From Actinomyces dentalis DSM 19115 (GTDB lineage: Bacteria; Actinomycetota; Actinomycetes; Actinomycetales; Actinomycetaceae), in contig NZ_AUBL01000043.1 in assembly GCF_000429225.1 (NCBI RefSeq), positions 1 through 35,880 on the forward strand: a stretch of DNA of 35,880 bases, written 5' to 3'. The first letter of the stretch is position 1. Each line of letters begins with the position of its first letter. The notes beneath the pieces were generated by a model. The model was given only the letters and a program-made list of their open reading frames with translations, made no database searches and was not told the DNA's origin. This document shows, piece by piece, positions 15,520-22,405 of the stretch. Position numbers and translations under genes: made by a program.

Positions 15520-15609
15520 CGACGACCCCGGGCCGCGAGGGCGGGGCCCTGTGCGGAGACTCGACACAGCCGTCGTCCGCCGACGACCCCGGGCCGCGAG
15601 GGCGGGGCC
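15520..15609. CRISPR. Two-repeat CRISPR-like unit (29 + 32 + 29 nt)
   Basis: Identical 29-mers at 15520-15548 and 15581-15609 (starting CGACGACCCCGGGCCGCG; identity in fact begins 2 nt earlier), separated by 32 nt if counted as 29-mers. This is the repeat/spacer size of type I-E arrays. It begins 10 nt after the 132-nt element. There are no cas genes in the window and only two units, so a simple local duplication is an equal alternative. Confidence 0.35.
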
Positions 15610-15711
15610 GCCGGCCGGGAGCCCGCGGGAATCACCGCCGCGCCAAGGGACCCACCAAGGGCGCCCGTCTGCCCGTCGGCGTCGAACCGGAGTCGCCGCC
15701 GCCCAAGGGAC

Positions 15712-16125
15712 TCACCCGCGGGTCCGTCGTCGGACGCGCAGCCGCATGACGGCGAGGGCGGCCAGGGCCCCGGCCCAGGATCCGGCTGCATTCTGACCGA
15801 CGTTCGCCCAGCTGGCCCGGCGGTCCAGGGCCGTCACCAGCAGCTGGGTCAGCTCCGCGCTCGCGCCCAGGGCGCAGCCGAGCAGGGCCCACGCCCACCA
15901 CGGAACCCTCGGCCAGCCCAGGGTACCGAGGAAGGTCAGCGGTGCGAGCATGACCAGGTTGAGCACCACGTCCTTGTCCGCCTCGGAGAGAAACCACAGG
16001 CCCAGAATGCTCTTGGCCTGCGCGACGTCCCCGCCCGAGGGCCATAGGACCGCCAGCAGGATGACGACCAGGCAGACGACGGTCCCGGTTCGGGCGAGGC
16101 GGTGGGTGGCGGCGTCGGTGGACAC
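15712..16125 (-). CDS. VanZ-like membrane protein
   Basis: 137 residues from GTG 16125. Three to four membrane helices and the VanZ-like signature: D-K-D-V-V-L-N-L-V-M-L-A-P-L-T-F-L-G, then G-A-S-A-E-L-T-Q-L-L-V and W-A-N-V-G-Q-N-A-A-G-S-W-A-G. VanZ proteins modulate resistance to glycopeptide-type compounds; most chromosomal homologues have unknown roles. GTG 16125 is chosen because TAGCCT lies 7 nt upstream, the leaderless layout seen at several genes here; the open frame runs back to 16281 but that part is low-complexity and overlaps a direct repeat. Its 3' end lies in the CCAAGGGAC repeat (15703-15716). Confidence 0.8.
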   Translation of the reverse strand: MSTDAATHRLARTGTVVCLVVILLAVLWPSGGDVAQAKSILGLWFLSEADKDVVLNLVMLAPLTFLGTLGWPRVPWWAWALLGCALGASAELTQLLVTALDRRASWANVGQNAAGSWAGALAALAVMRLRVRRRTRG

Positions 16126-16132
16126 GGGCCCG

Positions 16133-16138
16133 AGGCTA
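16133..16138 (-). promoter_or_regulatory. -10 TAGCCT, leaderless layout (VanZ-like gene)
   Basis: TAGCCT followed by 7 nt and GTG; transcription would start at or next to the start codon. Confidence 0.5.
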
Positions 16139-16290
16139 GTAGAGGCCGGTGGAGCGTCGTCGTTCGTGCCGGCCGGGTCACACGGGCCGGGCCCGGCGGC
16201 CCGCTGCTGCGGGCGCTGCTCATGGGCGATGCCCGGGTCGCGCGGGCCGGGCCCGTGGCGGGCTCGCGACGGCGTCGTCATCCGTCTTCG

Positions 16291-16359
16291 CGAACGCGCA
16301 GGTTCCCAGTCGAACGCGCAGATGGGAGGTGCGCGTTCGACTGGAAACCTGCGCGTTCG
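16291..16359. repeat. 69-nt two-box palindrome, type B copy 1
   Basis: Arms CGAACGCGCA - 10-nt spacer - CGAACGCGCA around loop GATGGGAGG, one mismatch in the spacer (16306). Pairing extends 2 bp outward (16289-16361). Lies downstream of the phosphoribosyltransferase gene and may end its transcript. Confidence 0.85.
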
Positions 16360-16405
16360 CGGGGCCGAGGCCGACTCGGGTCCGCGGGGTCCTGGTCCGG
16401 GCCTC

Positions 16406-17005
16406 TCAGGGCTCGGGTGTGATGACGGGCAGGACCGACCAGGGGAAGTTGATCCACTTGCCGGTCACGCGCCAGCAGTAGTCGGGCTCGAAGACGCTGC
16501 GCGGCTTGCGGTAGATGACGGCGGAACGGGCATCGACGTTCACCTTCTCCCCGCCCAGGTCCAGGCCCTGGTGGCGCAGCAGCTCCATGACCAGCTTGAG
16601 GGTCTTGCCCGAGTCGGCGACGTCGTCGACCACGAGGACCCGCTTGCCGGGCAGCTCGGAGGCGTCCATGAGCGGGGGCAGGACGACGGGCTCGTCGAGG
16701 GTCTGGCCGACGCCGGTGTAGAACTCGACGTTCATGGCCCCCATCGCCTTGACGCCGATCGCGTAGCCGATGGCGCCAGCGGGTATGAGGCCGCCGCGGG
16801 CGATGCCGATGATGAGGTCCGGCATCCATCCCGAGGCCACGATCTGGGCGGCCAGCTCGCGCTCGGCGACGCCGAACAGCTCCCAGGTGAGCTCCTCGCG
16901 GTCGGGCTCGGCCTGCGAGGCGGCGCCGTCGTCGAAGACGGGCCGGGCGGGCGTGATGGAGTCGGTGGAGGGGGCGGTGGACAGAGGGCCGTGCGTCTCG
17001 CTCAC
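16406..17005 (-). CDS. Phosphoribosyltransferase (type I PRT fold)
   Basis: 199 residues from GTG 17005. The PRPP-binding signature V-L-V-V-D-D-V-A-D-S-G-K-T is present, with an upstream I-I-G-I-A-R-G-G-L-I-P loop and a late tryptophan-rich segment (W-I-N-F-P-W-S-V). This pattern resembles xanthine-guanine/hypoxanthine phosphoribosyltransferases that convert purine bases and PRPP to nucleotides; the exact base cannot be read from sequence alone. The start was chosen because TACCCT lies 7 nt upstream (leaderless layout); the longer frame to 17116 is Arg-rich noise. Monocistronic, divergent from the methyltransferase gene. Confidence 0.85.
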   Translation of the reverse strand: MSETHGPLSTAPSTDSITPARPVFDDGAASQAEPDREELTWELFGVAERELAAQIVASGWMPDLIIGIARGGLIPAGAIGYAIGVKAMGAMNVEFYTGVGQTLDEPVVLPPLMDASELPGKRVLVVDDVADSGKTLKLVMELLRHQGLDLGGEKVNVDARSAVIYRKPRSVFEPDYCWRVTGKWINFPWSVLPVITPEP

Positions 17006-17012
17006 TCTGCCC

Positions 17013-17018
17013 AGGGTA
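17013..17018 (-). promoter_or_regulatory. -10 TACCCT, leaderless layout (phosphoribosyltransferase)
   Basis: TACCCT, 7 nt, then GTG on the minus strand. Confidence 0.45.
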
Positions 17019-17136
17019 GTGGTGCCGTGGCCCCGGACACGGTAGGGCGCACCCTTCCGCCCCCGCAGAGGTCTCGAAGAGGTTGCAGTTTTGGCAACGA
17101 CGGCGTCGGGCAACACGGGCGGGCGACGGCGCCCGG

Positions 17137-17285
17137 AGGCGCTCCCCGAGGATGGGGTCCGGCCGCCTCGGCGGGGCGAGGAAGCCGGTCAGCGGCGGGC
17201 GCGCCCCGCGGATCGGGCCCGGCCTCACACGGGCCACAGTGCCCGAGGGCGGGAGCAGGGCGCGCCCCGCGGATCGGGCCCGGCC
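17137..17285. CRISPR. Three-repeat CRISPR-like unit, 28-nt repeats with 32/33-nt spacers
   Basis: Repeats at 17197-17224 and 17258-17285 are identical 28-mers (starting GGGCGCGCCCCGCGGATCGG); a third at 17137-17164 matches at 23 of 28 positions and contains GCTCCCCGAGGATGGGG, which looks like a type I-E repeat core. Spacers are 32 and 33 nt and differ from each other. No cas genes, no further unit on either side. Confidence 0.4.
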
Positions 17286-17357
17286 CTCGCACCACGGTCG
17301 TAGGATCGGCGCGACGGTCCGATGTCCGATGATCCGATGAGAAAGGCGAGGCGCTCA

Positions 17358-18458
17358 ATGGCTGCGACCCCAGAGGGCGGGCCCCGCGCACCGGCGTCGG
17401 AGGGCGGGCCCAGCGCACCGGCGTCGGCCGCCGAGACGGTCGCCGCGAGGTACCCGCGCCTGCGGTACATGGGGAGCAAGTACGCCCTTCTGCCCCAGCT
17501 CGAAAGGGTCCTGGGCGACCTCGCGGGGGTCACCGTCGCGGACCCCTTCAGCGGGTCGGGGGTCGTGTCCTACCTGGCGCGCACCATGGGGCGGGAGGTG
17601 TGGGCCTCGGACTACCTGGCCTTCCCGTGCGTTTTGACCCGCGCGACCGCGGCCAATGACGGCGTGCGCCTGAGCGAGGAGGATCTCAACGAGCTCCTCG
17701 GCCCCAATCGCGACGGACGCTCCCACATCTCCCGGACCTACTCCGGAATCCTCTTCACCCCCGAAGACCTGGCGGTGCTGGACTCGGCCTGGTCCGTGCT
17801 GGCCGCCTGGGAGGGGGCGCGCCGGGACCTGGCCATCGCCTCCCTCATACTGGCTGCGGCCCGCAAGCAGCCGCGAGGCGTCTTCACCGTGACGGCTCCC
17901 CGCTACCCCGCCTACGACGACGGTCGCCGTCATCTGCGCATGACCCTGCGCGAGCACATCATCGAGGCCGCCCGGGACTGGAACCGGGCGGTCCTCGACG
18001 GCGGGCCCCGCGTCCGGGTGCGCCGGGTCCCGGTGGAGGAGGCTCCGCGGGGCGCCGACGTCGTCTACCTCGACCCGCCCTACGCCCCGCCCCGGGACGA
18101 CAACGACTACATCAAGCGCTACTGGTTCCTCGAGGGCCTGGCCGACTACTGGGACGGGGGCCGCGCCGAGATCATGGAGTCCACCGCGACGCGCAAGCTC
18201 CCCAAGCGCCCCACGCCCTTCGGATCGAGGCGGACGATCGAGGGGGCGCTGGCGCGGACCCTCGATCGTTTCGCCGATTCCTCGGTGGTCCTCTCCTACG
18301 GGTCGAACGCGGTTCCCGGCCTGGACGCGCTGGTGGGGATGGTCCGGGAGGTCAAGGGCGGCGCCGAGGTCCTCAGGATCGACCACCGCTACCACTTCGG
18401 CACGGCCCGCCACGCCACTCGCCGCCGGGCGGTCGAGTACCTCATCGTGGGGGCGTGA
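17358..18458 (+). CDS. D12-class DNA adenine N6-methyltransferase (Dam-like, orphan)
   Basis: 366 residues from ATG 17358. Class alpha (D12) motifs: R-Y-M-G-S-K (36-41), SAM-binding D-P-F-S-G-S-G (62-68) and catalytic D-P-P-Y (239-242). It should transfer a methyl group from S-adenosylmethionine to adenine N6 in a short DNA motif. No restriction endonuclease lies beside it, so it is an orphan methylase or part of a distant system. The start has a GGCGAGG-type SD; ATGs at 17322 and 17337 are alternatives. The N-terminus contains a 9-residue tandem (E-G-G-P-x-A-P-A-S twice) from a 27-nt duplication. GC content is like its neighbours. Confidence 0.88.
   Translation: MAATPEGGPRAPASEGGPSAPASAAETVAARYPRLRYMGSKYALLPQLERVLGDLAGVTVADPFSGSGVVSYLARTMGREVWASDYLAFPCVLTRATAANDGVRLSEEDLNELLGPNRDGRSHISRTYSGILFTPEDLAVLDSAWSVLAAWEGARRDLAIASLILAAARKQPRGVFTVTAPRYPAYDDGRRHLRMTLREHIIEAARDWNRAVLDGGPRVRVRRVPVEEAPRGADVVYLDPPYAPPRDDNDYIKRYWFLEGLADYWDGGRAEIMESTATRKLPKRPTPFGSRRTIEGALARTLDRFADSSVVLSYGSNAVPGLDALVGMVREVKGGAEVLRIDHRYHFGTARHATRRRAVEYLIVGA
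17373..17426 (+). repeat. 27-nt tandem duplication inside methyltransferase gene
   Basis: Two units, 17373-17399 and 17400-17426, differing at one position, encode the duplicated nine residues near the N-terminus, before the conserved domain. Confidence 0.8.
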
Positions 18459-18499
18459 GTGCGGCATGGCGGGGCGGTGGGGTGGCGGGGCCGGCGCGC

Positions 18500-18505
18500 T
18501 AGCCT
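18500..18505 (+). promoter_or_regulatory. -10 TAGCCT, leaderless layout (thiamine-binding-type gene)
   Basis: TAGCCT, 6 nt, then GTG at 18512. Confidence 0.5.
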
Positions 18506-18511
18506 GGCCGC

Positions 18512-18859
18512 GTGCTCCTCGCCTTCTCCGTGTCCCCCGCCACCACCGACGACCCCGACGGATCCGTGTCCGAAGCCGTGGCCCGCGCCGTGCGAGTGGT
18601 GCGCGACTCCGGCCTGCCCAACGAGACGACCTCCATGTTCACCACCCTGGAGGGCGAGTGGGACGAGTGCATGGCGGTGGTCAAGGCCGCCTGCGAGGCG
18701 GTGGCGGAGGTGAGCCCGCGGGTGGCGCTCGTCCTCAAGGCCGATATCCGCCCGGGATGGACCGGGCAGCTGACCGCCAAGGTGGAACGGGTTGAGGAGC
18801 GGCTGCGGGTGATGGAAGCGCGCTCCGACGGCGTGAGCTCGGACCATGGTGACGGCTGA
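18512..18859 (+). CDS. Thiamine-binding-type protein (MTH1187/YkoF-like family)
   Basis: 115 residues from GTG 18512. Small alpha/beta protein beginning M-L-L-A-F-S-V-S-P, then G-S-V-S-E-A-V-A-R-A-V-R-V-V-R-D-S-G-L-P and T-T-L-E-G-E-W-D-E-C-M-A-V-V-K-A-A, the hallmarks of the DUF77/MTH1187 family whose members bind thiamine or related pyrimidines. A conserved K-A-D-I-R-P-G ends the domain; ~30 C-terminal residues look helical and variable. Start has the leaderless -10 arrangement rather than an SD. It is encoded 53 nt after the methyltransferase, with its own promoter. Confidence 0.85.
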   Translation: MLLAFSVSPATTDDPDGSVSEAVARAVRVVRDSGLPNETTSMFTTLEGEWDECMAVVKAACEAVAEVSPRVALVLKADIRPGWTGQLTAKVERVEERLRVMEARSDGVSSDHGDG

Positions 18860-18926
18860 GCGGCGGCGATTCAATCGGCGCCCGGATGGGGCGGGTGCGG
18901 CTGAGCGGGGCGGAGTGCGCGGCGAT

Positions 18927-21095
18927 TCAATTCCGAGCCTCTTTGGCGCGGGCGAGGTTGTCGCGGAACAATGTGGTACAAGGGTGGTTGGGGCCCAGGA
19001 CGCGTAGTTGATTGGCGAGGTTCTGTTCGAACAGGTTGATGGCCTGTTCGAGTTTGCCTGCGGATAGGTAGGCGGATGCGAGATTGTTTCGTGAGGTGAG
19101 GGTGTCGGGGTGGTCGGGGCCCAGGATGCGTTCGCGGTCGGACAGATTCCTCTCGTGCAGGGGAATTGCCTGTTCGAGTCTGCCTGCGAATCGATATGTG
19201 CTGGCGAGGTTGTTGCGGGAGGTGAGGGTGTCGGGGTGGTCGGGACCCAGAATGCGCTCACGATCGGCCAGATTCTGTTCGAACAGAGGGATGGCTTGTT
19301 CGAGTCTACCCGAATTCTGGTAGGCGGATGCGAGGTTGTTGCGTGAGTCGAGGGTGTCGGGGTGGTCGGGACCCAGGATACGTTCGCTGTCGGCCAAGGT
19401 CTGCTCGAACAAAATAATTGCCTGGTGGAGCAGGCCAGTAGATAGATAAGCGCGAGCCACTGTGTTAGCTCCCATCAACTTATCTTCTTCCAAGAGAATT
19501 GTATCGAGGGCGGCCCCTGCTTCATCAAAACGCCAGGACGCGGCGAGCCAGCGCACAAGCATGAGACGACTCCCGGAAGAACGCACTTCCCGGTCTAGCC
19601 GCTCGGCGCGTGAGACCCACTCCGCAGAAGACTGCCGACGGGGGACGTCACCAACCTCCTCCAGGGCGGATTCCAGAAGCTCCAAACGTATTGGCGCAAT
19701 ATTCAGTGAAGACCCGGCCCGATGTTCAATGGCCTGGCGGAGTGTACTCGGCAGAGACATAATAGGTTCGGCGTCGCCGTCTGAAATGGCGGCGAGAGCA
19801 TCTTCGACCCGGCCAAGGAGATCAAGGGAGGGGGCACGTGAATCGGGTAGGCTAGTGAGTTGGCGCACCAGGCCCCCGACCTCGTCCTGCTCCATCTCCA
19901 TCAGAGCCACCTGACCATAAGCGCTCTTATCAGATGCGCACAGTTGGTCGGCGTCAAACCAATTGATAAGAAAGTCAATGACTAGTGGTAGCGGTTCTCC
20001 GCGCGACTCCTTGATCTGGAAGGCGAGACGGGCCAGCGGCTCGGCGAGCTCGTAGTAGGTCCGACGGCGATCGAGAAGGTCGGCGAAGATCGTCGATACC
20101 GGTTCAAGCCATCCCCGGTCGGTCAAGTCACCAACGGTCTTGGCGACGCTGCGCTGATCGACTCCGATGCGTCCGGCGAGTTCCTTGACCGATAACGGCC
20201 GGTCCGCGGAAGCGAGTTCTGCGACGACGAGGCGCTGCTGCGGGGACAAACGTGCCAACTGCTCCTGATAGTAGGGCGTAAGATCGTCGAATCGACTCAG
20301 CAGAAGTTCGGCGAGGTGATCGAGTTGTTCGACGGTGAGGGCACTGCCGAGCAGCGCCCACAGGCGGGGTTGCCCACCCGCCAGGTGCGCGATGGTGCAG
20401 ATGCGTGACAGAGTGGCGTCGTCGCTGAGTTTATTCTTCAACCTGTCGTCCTTGCCCTCGATGGCGAGGGCGACGAGCATCTTTCGCGCCTCTTCCGGGG
20501 AGAACGGCGTGAGACGAATTGTGTCGAAGAAGCCGAAGAACGGGTGGGAGTGGTCAGAGAGATTACGGTCCAGGCGCGTGGTGCTGCCGATGATGAGTAT
20601 ATTCGATCCCGTTTGAAGTAGATGTCGCAGTTTCTGCTGACCCTGTTCCCCCATGGCGTCAAGGATCTGGTCGAAATTCTCCGCGAGAATGAGAATCGGT
20701 CCGTTCTCTTTGATGACTGCACGCAATTGCGCATCGAGTTCCGCCTCATCGCGACTTTGAGGTCGCTGATCGGGATTAATGGCCCGGAGTATCTCGCTCA
20801 GCAGATGCCGATACGACATGATCGTCCAAGGGTCCTCGGGCAGCCAGGCGATCTGAAATCCGGATCCCTGTGCGATGAGTTTCTTGGAACGATGGTAGAC
20901 GAGGGAGATGATATGAGTCTTTCCCGCCCCTCGCGGGCCGACGAGGAGCGTGTGATGAGGACTCGGAGTCGTCCCCAGATTGGCGACGCGATCCATGAGC
21001 CTCTTCAGGATTGGCTGGCGCACCACGAAAAGTCGCTCGAGCAGATCCTCAGGCATGGTCGAGGGGGTGAAACGGGAGATGGAGACGGTACTCAT
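18927..21095 (-). CDS. AAA-type ATPase - winged helix - TPR protein (second gene of two-ATPase island)
   Basis: 722 residues from ATG 21095, which overlaps the upstream ATPase stop as ATGA. N-terminal P-loop domain (~20-260): Walker A G-P-R-G-A-G-K-T (53-60), Walker B-like I-L-I-L-A-E-N-F-D (134-142, with Ala in place of the usual Asp), sensor segment I-I-G-S-T-T-R. Then a MarR-like winged helix (~283-333, S-V-K-E-L-A-G-R-I-G-V), a helical middle, and four 42-residue TPR units of the kinesin-light-chain/NPHP3 type (about 545-722; L-G-P-D-H-P-D-T-L-x-S-R-N-N-L-A). The layout recalls ORC/Cdc6-like or STAND sensors: ATPase switch plus repeat sensor. No nuclease or membrane effector is visible. 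GC is clearly lower than the neighbours, indicating transfer. Function unknown. Confidence 0.85.
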   Translation of the reverse strand: MSTVSISRFTPSTMPEDLLERLFVVRQPILKRLMDRVANLGTTPSPHHTLLVGPRGAGKTHIISLVYHRSKKLIAQGSGFQIAWLPEDPWTIMSYRHLLSEILRAINPDQRPQSRDEAELDAQLRAVIKENGPILILAENFDQILDAMGEQGQQKLRHLLQTGSNILIIGSTTRLDRNLSDHSHPFFGFFDTIRLTPFSPEEARKMLVALAIEGKDDRLKNKLSDDATLSRICTIAHLAGGQPRLWALLGSALTVEQLDHLAELLLSRFDDLTPYYQEQLARLSPQQRLVVAELASADRPLSVKELAGRIGVDQRSVAKTVGDLTDRGWLEPVSTIFADLLDRRRTYYELAEPLARLAFQIKESRGEPLPLVIDFLINWFDADQLCASDKSAYGQVALMEMEQDEVGGLVRQLTSLPDSRAPSLDLLGRVEDALAAISDGDAEPIMSLPSTLRQAIEHRAGSSLNIAPIRLELLESALEEVGDVPRRQSSAEWVSRAERLDREVRSSGSRLMLVRWLAASWRFDEAGAALDTILLEEDKLMGANTVARAYLSTGLLHQAIILFEQTLADSERILGPDHPDTLDSRNNLASAYQNSGRLEQAIPLFEQNLADRERILGPDHPDTLTSRNNLASTYRFAGRLEQAIPLHERNLSDRERILGPDHPDTLTSRNNLASAYLSAGKLEQAINLFEQNLANQLRVLGPNHPCTTLFRDNLARAKEARN
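18960..19440 (-). repeat. Four ~126-nt coding repeats (TPR units)
   Basis: Near-identical 126-nt units (each containing GGTGTCGGGGTGGTCGG or a variant on the plus strand) encode the four TPR repeats; high identity between units suggests recent duplication or conversion. Confidence 0.75.
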
Positions 21096-22243
21096 CGACG
21101 ATCCCATCCTCCCCTTTTGCGCGCCCAGATGTACTGGAGCGCGGGATAACGCCAGCGCACCGACCGACCGCGGCGCTCCAGATAGTGATCCTTGGTGAGA
21201 TCCTCAAGGATCTCGTCGACTCCGTCGTCCGGGGGCAGGATATCCACAGGGATCCAGTCATTGGTCTCCGAAAGCGTAGCCCGAAGCATTCGCTCGGCGA
21301 GGATGGCGCGTTCGCCGTAGTGAGGACCGACACGAGTCAGATAGTGCTCGAACCAGCCGAATTCGTCCGGGTCGTCGATGAAGTCCTCGAAGCACTCGCG
21401 CACCTCTGCGGGCCCGATGACCCTGCGGTGGCGCTGATCGAGTGTTCCCGCCACCTTATGGAGTACAAAGGGGATCCCCCCACTGACCTCGACGAGCGCC
21501 TTGACGACGACGTCATCGGGCATCTGACCGATTCCCAGCAGGAGGCGTCGTGCGAGTTCTCCGGCTTCGTCGTCGGGCAGGGGGCCGAGAGGCAAGGATT
21601 CGAGATCATTGAGCGCGCCCTGCGTCGTGCCAACTCGTCGCAGCACGTGGTGGAAGCCAACGGAGCCGGTGACGATCCATCGAACTCGCTTAGTCCCTTG
21701 GCGAAGTGTCCGAAGAGTCTGGAGGAGCTCCGATGCCGCTCCGGAACCCTCGCGCCGGGCGATATTATCGATCGCCAGAGGAACCTCGTCCATCATCACC
21801 AGCGGGACGACTCCGCCGATGTCCTCGTCCAGAGTCTTGAGGGCGTCGGCGAGCAGGCGGTGCGGGGATGTCTGACGGTGATAGGTCTTGACCGCGATGG
21901 GACCGGAGAACTCGATATCGACATTGTCGAAGATCTTCTTCAGGGACATGAGCACATTCTCAGGAAGCGCTTTGTTCTTAACCAGTTCCTCGCCTGTGCG
22001 GATGAGGAAGTTCTCAACCGTGCTCACGCTCTCGTAGTCGATGACATAGCACCTGAAGCCGCTCTCCCGAGCTGCGAAGGCGCGCATCCAGAAGGTCTTG
22101 CCCATGCGCCTGGGGTCGGTGAGCAGCAGGTTCGCCCCGGCCGCGAGGCGCTCGCGGGCCCGCGTCGTGGTCGCCACGCGACCGACGAAGTGCGCCGGGT
22201 CCCGGTCGCTGCCGGGCTGCGGGACGATGGGGTCCAGATCCAT
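21092..22243 (-). CDS. Archaeal-ATPase/ORC-like AAA protein (first gene of two-ATPase island)
   Basis: 383 residues. F-V-G-R near residue 19, Walker A T-D-P-R-R-M-G-K-T (42-50), Walker B V-P-L-V-M-M-D-E (146-153), then R-W-I-V-T-G-S-V-G (sensor-like), and a C-terminal winged-helix-like region ending R-W-R-Y-P-A-L-Q-Y-I-W. This is the pattern of the PF01637 'archaeal ATPase' / STAND-related group. ATG 22243 has GGAGG 5 nt upstream. It is translationally coupled to the larger ATPase/TPR gene. The 42-nt four-half-site palindrome lies directly upstream. Lower GC than the flanks. Role unknown; the pair may form a two-component ATP-dependent sensor, possibly anti-phage, but that is inference. Confidence 0.85.
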   Translation of the reverse strand: MDLDPIVPQPGSDRDPAHFVGRVATTTRARERLAAGANLLLTDPRRMGKTFWMRAFAARESGFRCYVIDYESVSTVENFLIRTGEELVKNKALPENVLMSLKKIFDNVDIEFSGPIAVKTYHRQTSPHRLLADALKTLDEDIGGVVPLVMMDEVPLAIDNIARREGSGAASELLQTLRTLRQGTKRVRWIVTGSVGFHHVLRRVGTTQGALNDLESLPLGPLPDDEAGELARRLLLGIGQMPDDVVVKALVEVSGGIPFVLHKVAGTLDQRHRRVIGPAEVRECFEDFIDDPDEFGWFEHYLTRVGPHYGERAILAERMLRATLSETNDWIPVDILPPDDGVDEILEDLTKDHYLERRGRSVRWRYPALQYIWARKRGGWDRR

Positions 22244-22257
22244 GACGGCCTCCGATG

Positions 22258-22299
22258 TACGTGGACTCTCACGTACAAATATACGTGAGAGTCCACGTA
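22258..22299. promoter_or_regulatory. Four-half-site palindromic operator of the ATPase pair
   Basis: Perfect inverted repeat with 18-bp arms (22258-22275 and 22282-22299) and 6-nt centre CAAATA. Each arm is itself TACGTG-N6-CACGTA, so four TACGTG half-sites alternate in orientation every 12 nt. On the minus strand the centre reads TATATT, a plausible -10, and the site ends 15 nt before the ATG at 22243. A repressor bound here would block transcription; the regulator is not encoded nearby, unless one of the winged-helix ATPases does it. Confidence 0.75.
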
Positions 22300-22405
22300 T
22301 GTCAAGTGCTGGGGGTTCGGGACCGTCAGACAGCGCCGTCGGCCCACTTGCAATGTCGCACTCTCCCGGGCTTCCCGATCGGCCGGTGCGCGGACCCGGC
22401 CCGCC

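Larger units (their letters stand above)
14836..15711. other. Repeat-rich spacer between tRNA-Leu and VanZ-like gene
   Basis: About 875 nt with no credible gene; long Arg/Pro frames are composition artefacts. It holds a weak hairpin after the tRNA, an 18-nt direct repeat at 14911-14928 and 14947-14964, a 28-nt direct repeat pair (15047, 15106), one copy of the 132-nt AAAAAGGTGG element (15379-15510), a 29-nt repeat pair (15520, 15581), and CCAAGGGAC(C/T)CACC at 15643 and 15703. Confidence 0.6.
16126..16405. other. Spacer with direct repeat and 69-nt palindrome
   Basis: Contains the VanZ -10 box (16133-16138, minus), an imperfect ~29-nt direct repeat at 16172-16200 and 16232-16260 (60-nt period; shared core CGGGCCGGGCCCG), and the type B palindrome at 16291-16359. 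Confidence 0.55.
17006..17357. other. Divergent spacer with CRISPR-like repeats
   Basis: Holds the phosphoribosyltransferase -10 box, three ~28-nt repeats at 60/61-nt period (17137-17285), and the upstream region of the methyltransferase gene. No -10/-35 pair for the methyltransferase is clear. Confidence 0.5.

Noticed and set aside
14707-15796. Several 100-250-codon frames in the spacer after tRNA-Leu
   Set aside because: Arg/Pro/Gly-rich on all frames, contain the tRNA and direct repeats, no SD or domain.
17373-17426. 27-nt tandem as part of the adjacent CRISPR-like array
   Set aside because: The units are directly adjacent without spacers and are in frame within a coding sequence.
17355-18467. 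370-codon minus-strand frame antisense to the methyltransferase
   Set aside because: High-GC shadow; the plus strand carries the D12 motifs.
18927-22243. Assigning the ATPase pair to a named defence system such as Avs
   Set aside because: Avs proteins carry nuclease or other effector domains and a STAND ATPase in one chain; none is visible here.
21185-22288. 367-codon plus-strand frame antisense to the first ATPase
   Set aside because: Mirror of the coding strand; the minus strand has Walker motifs and a good SD.
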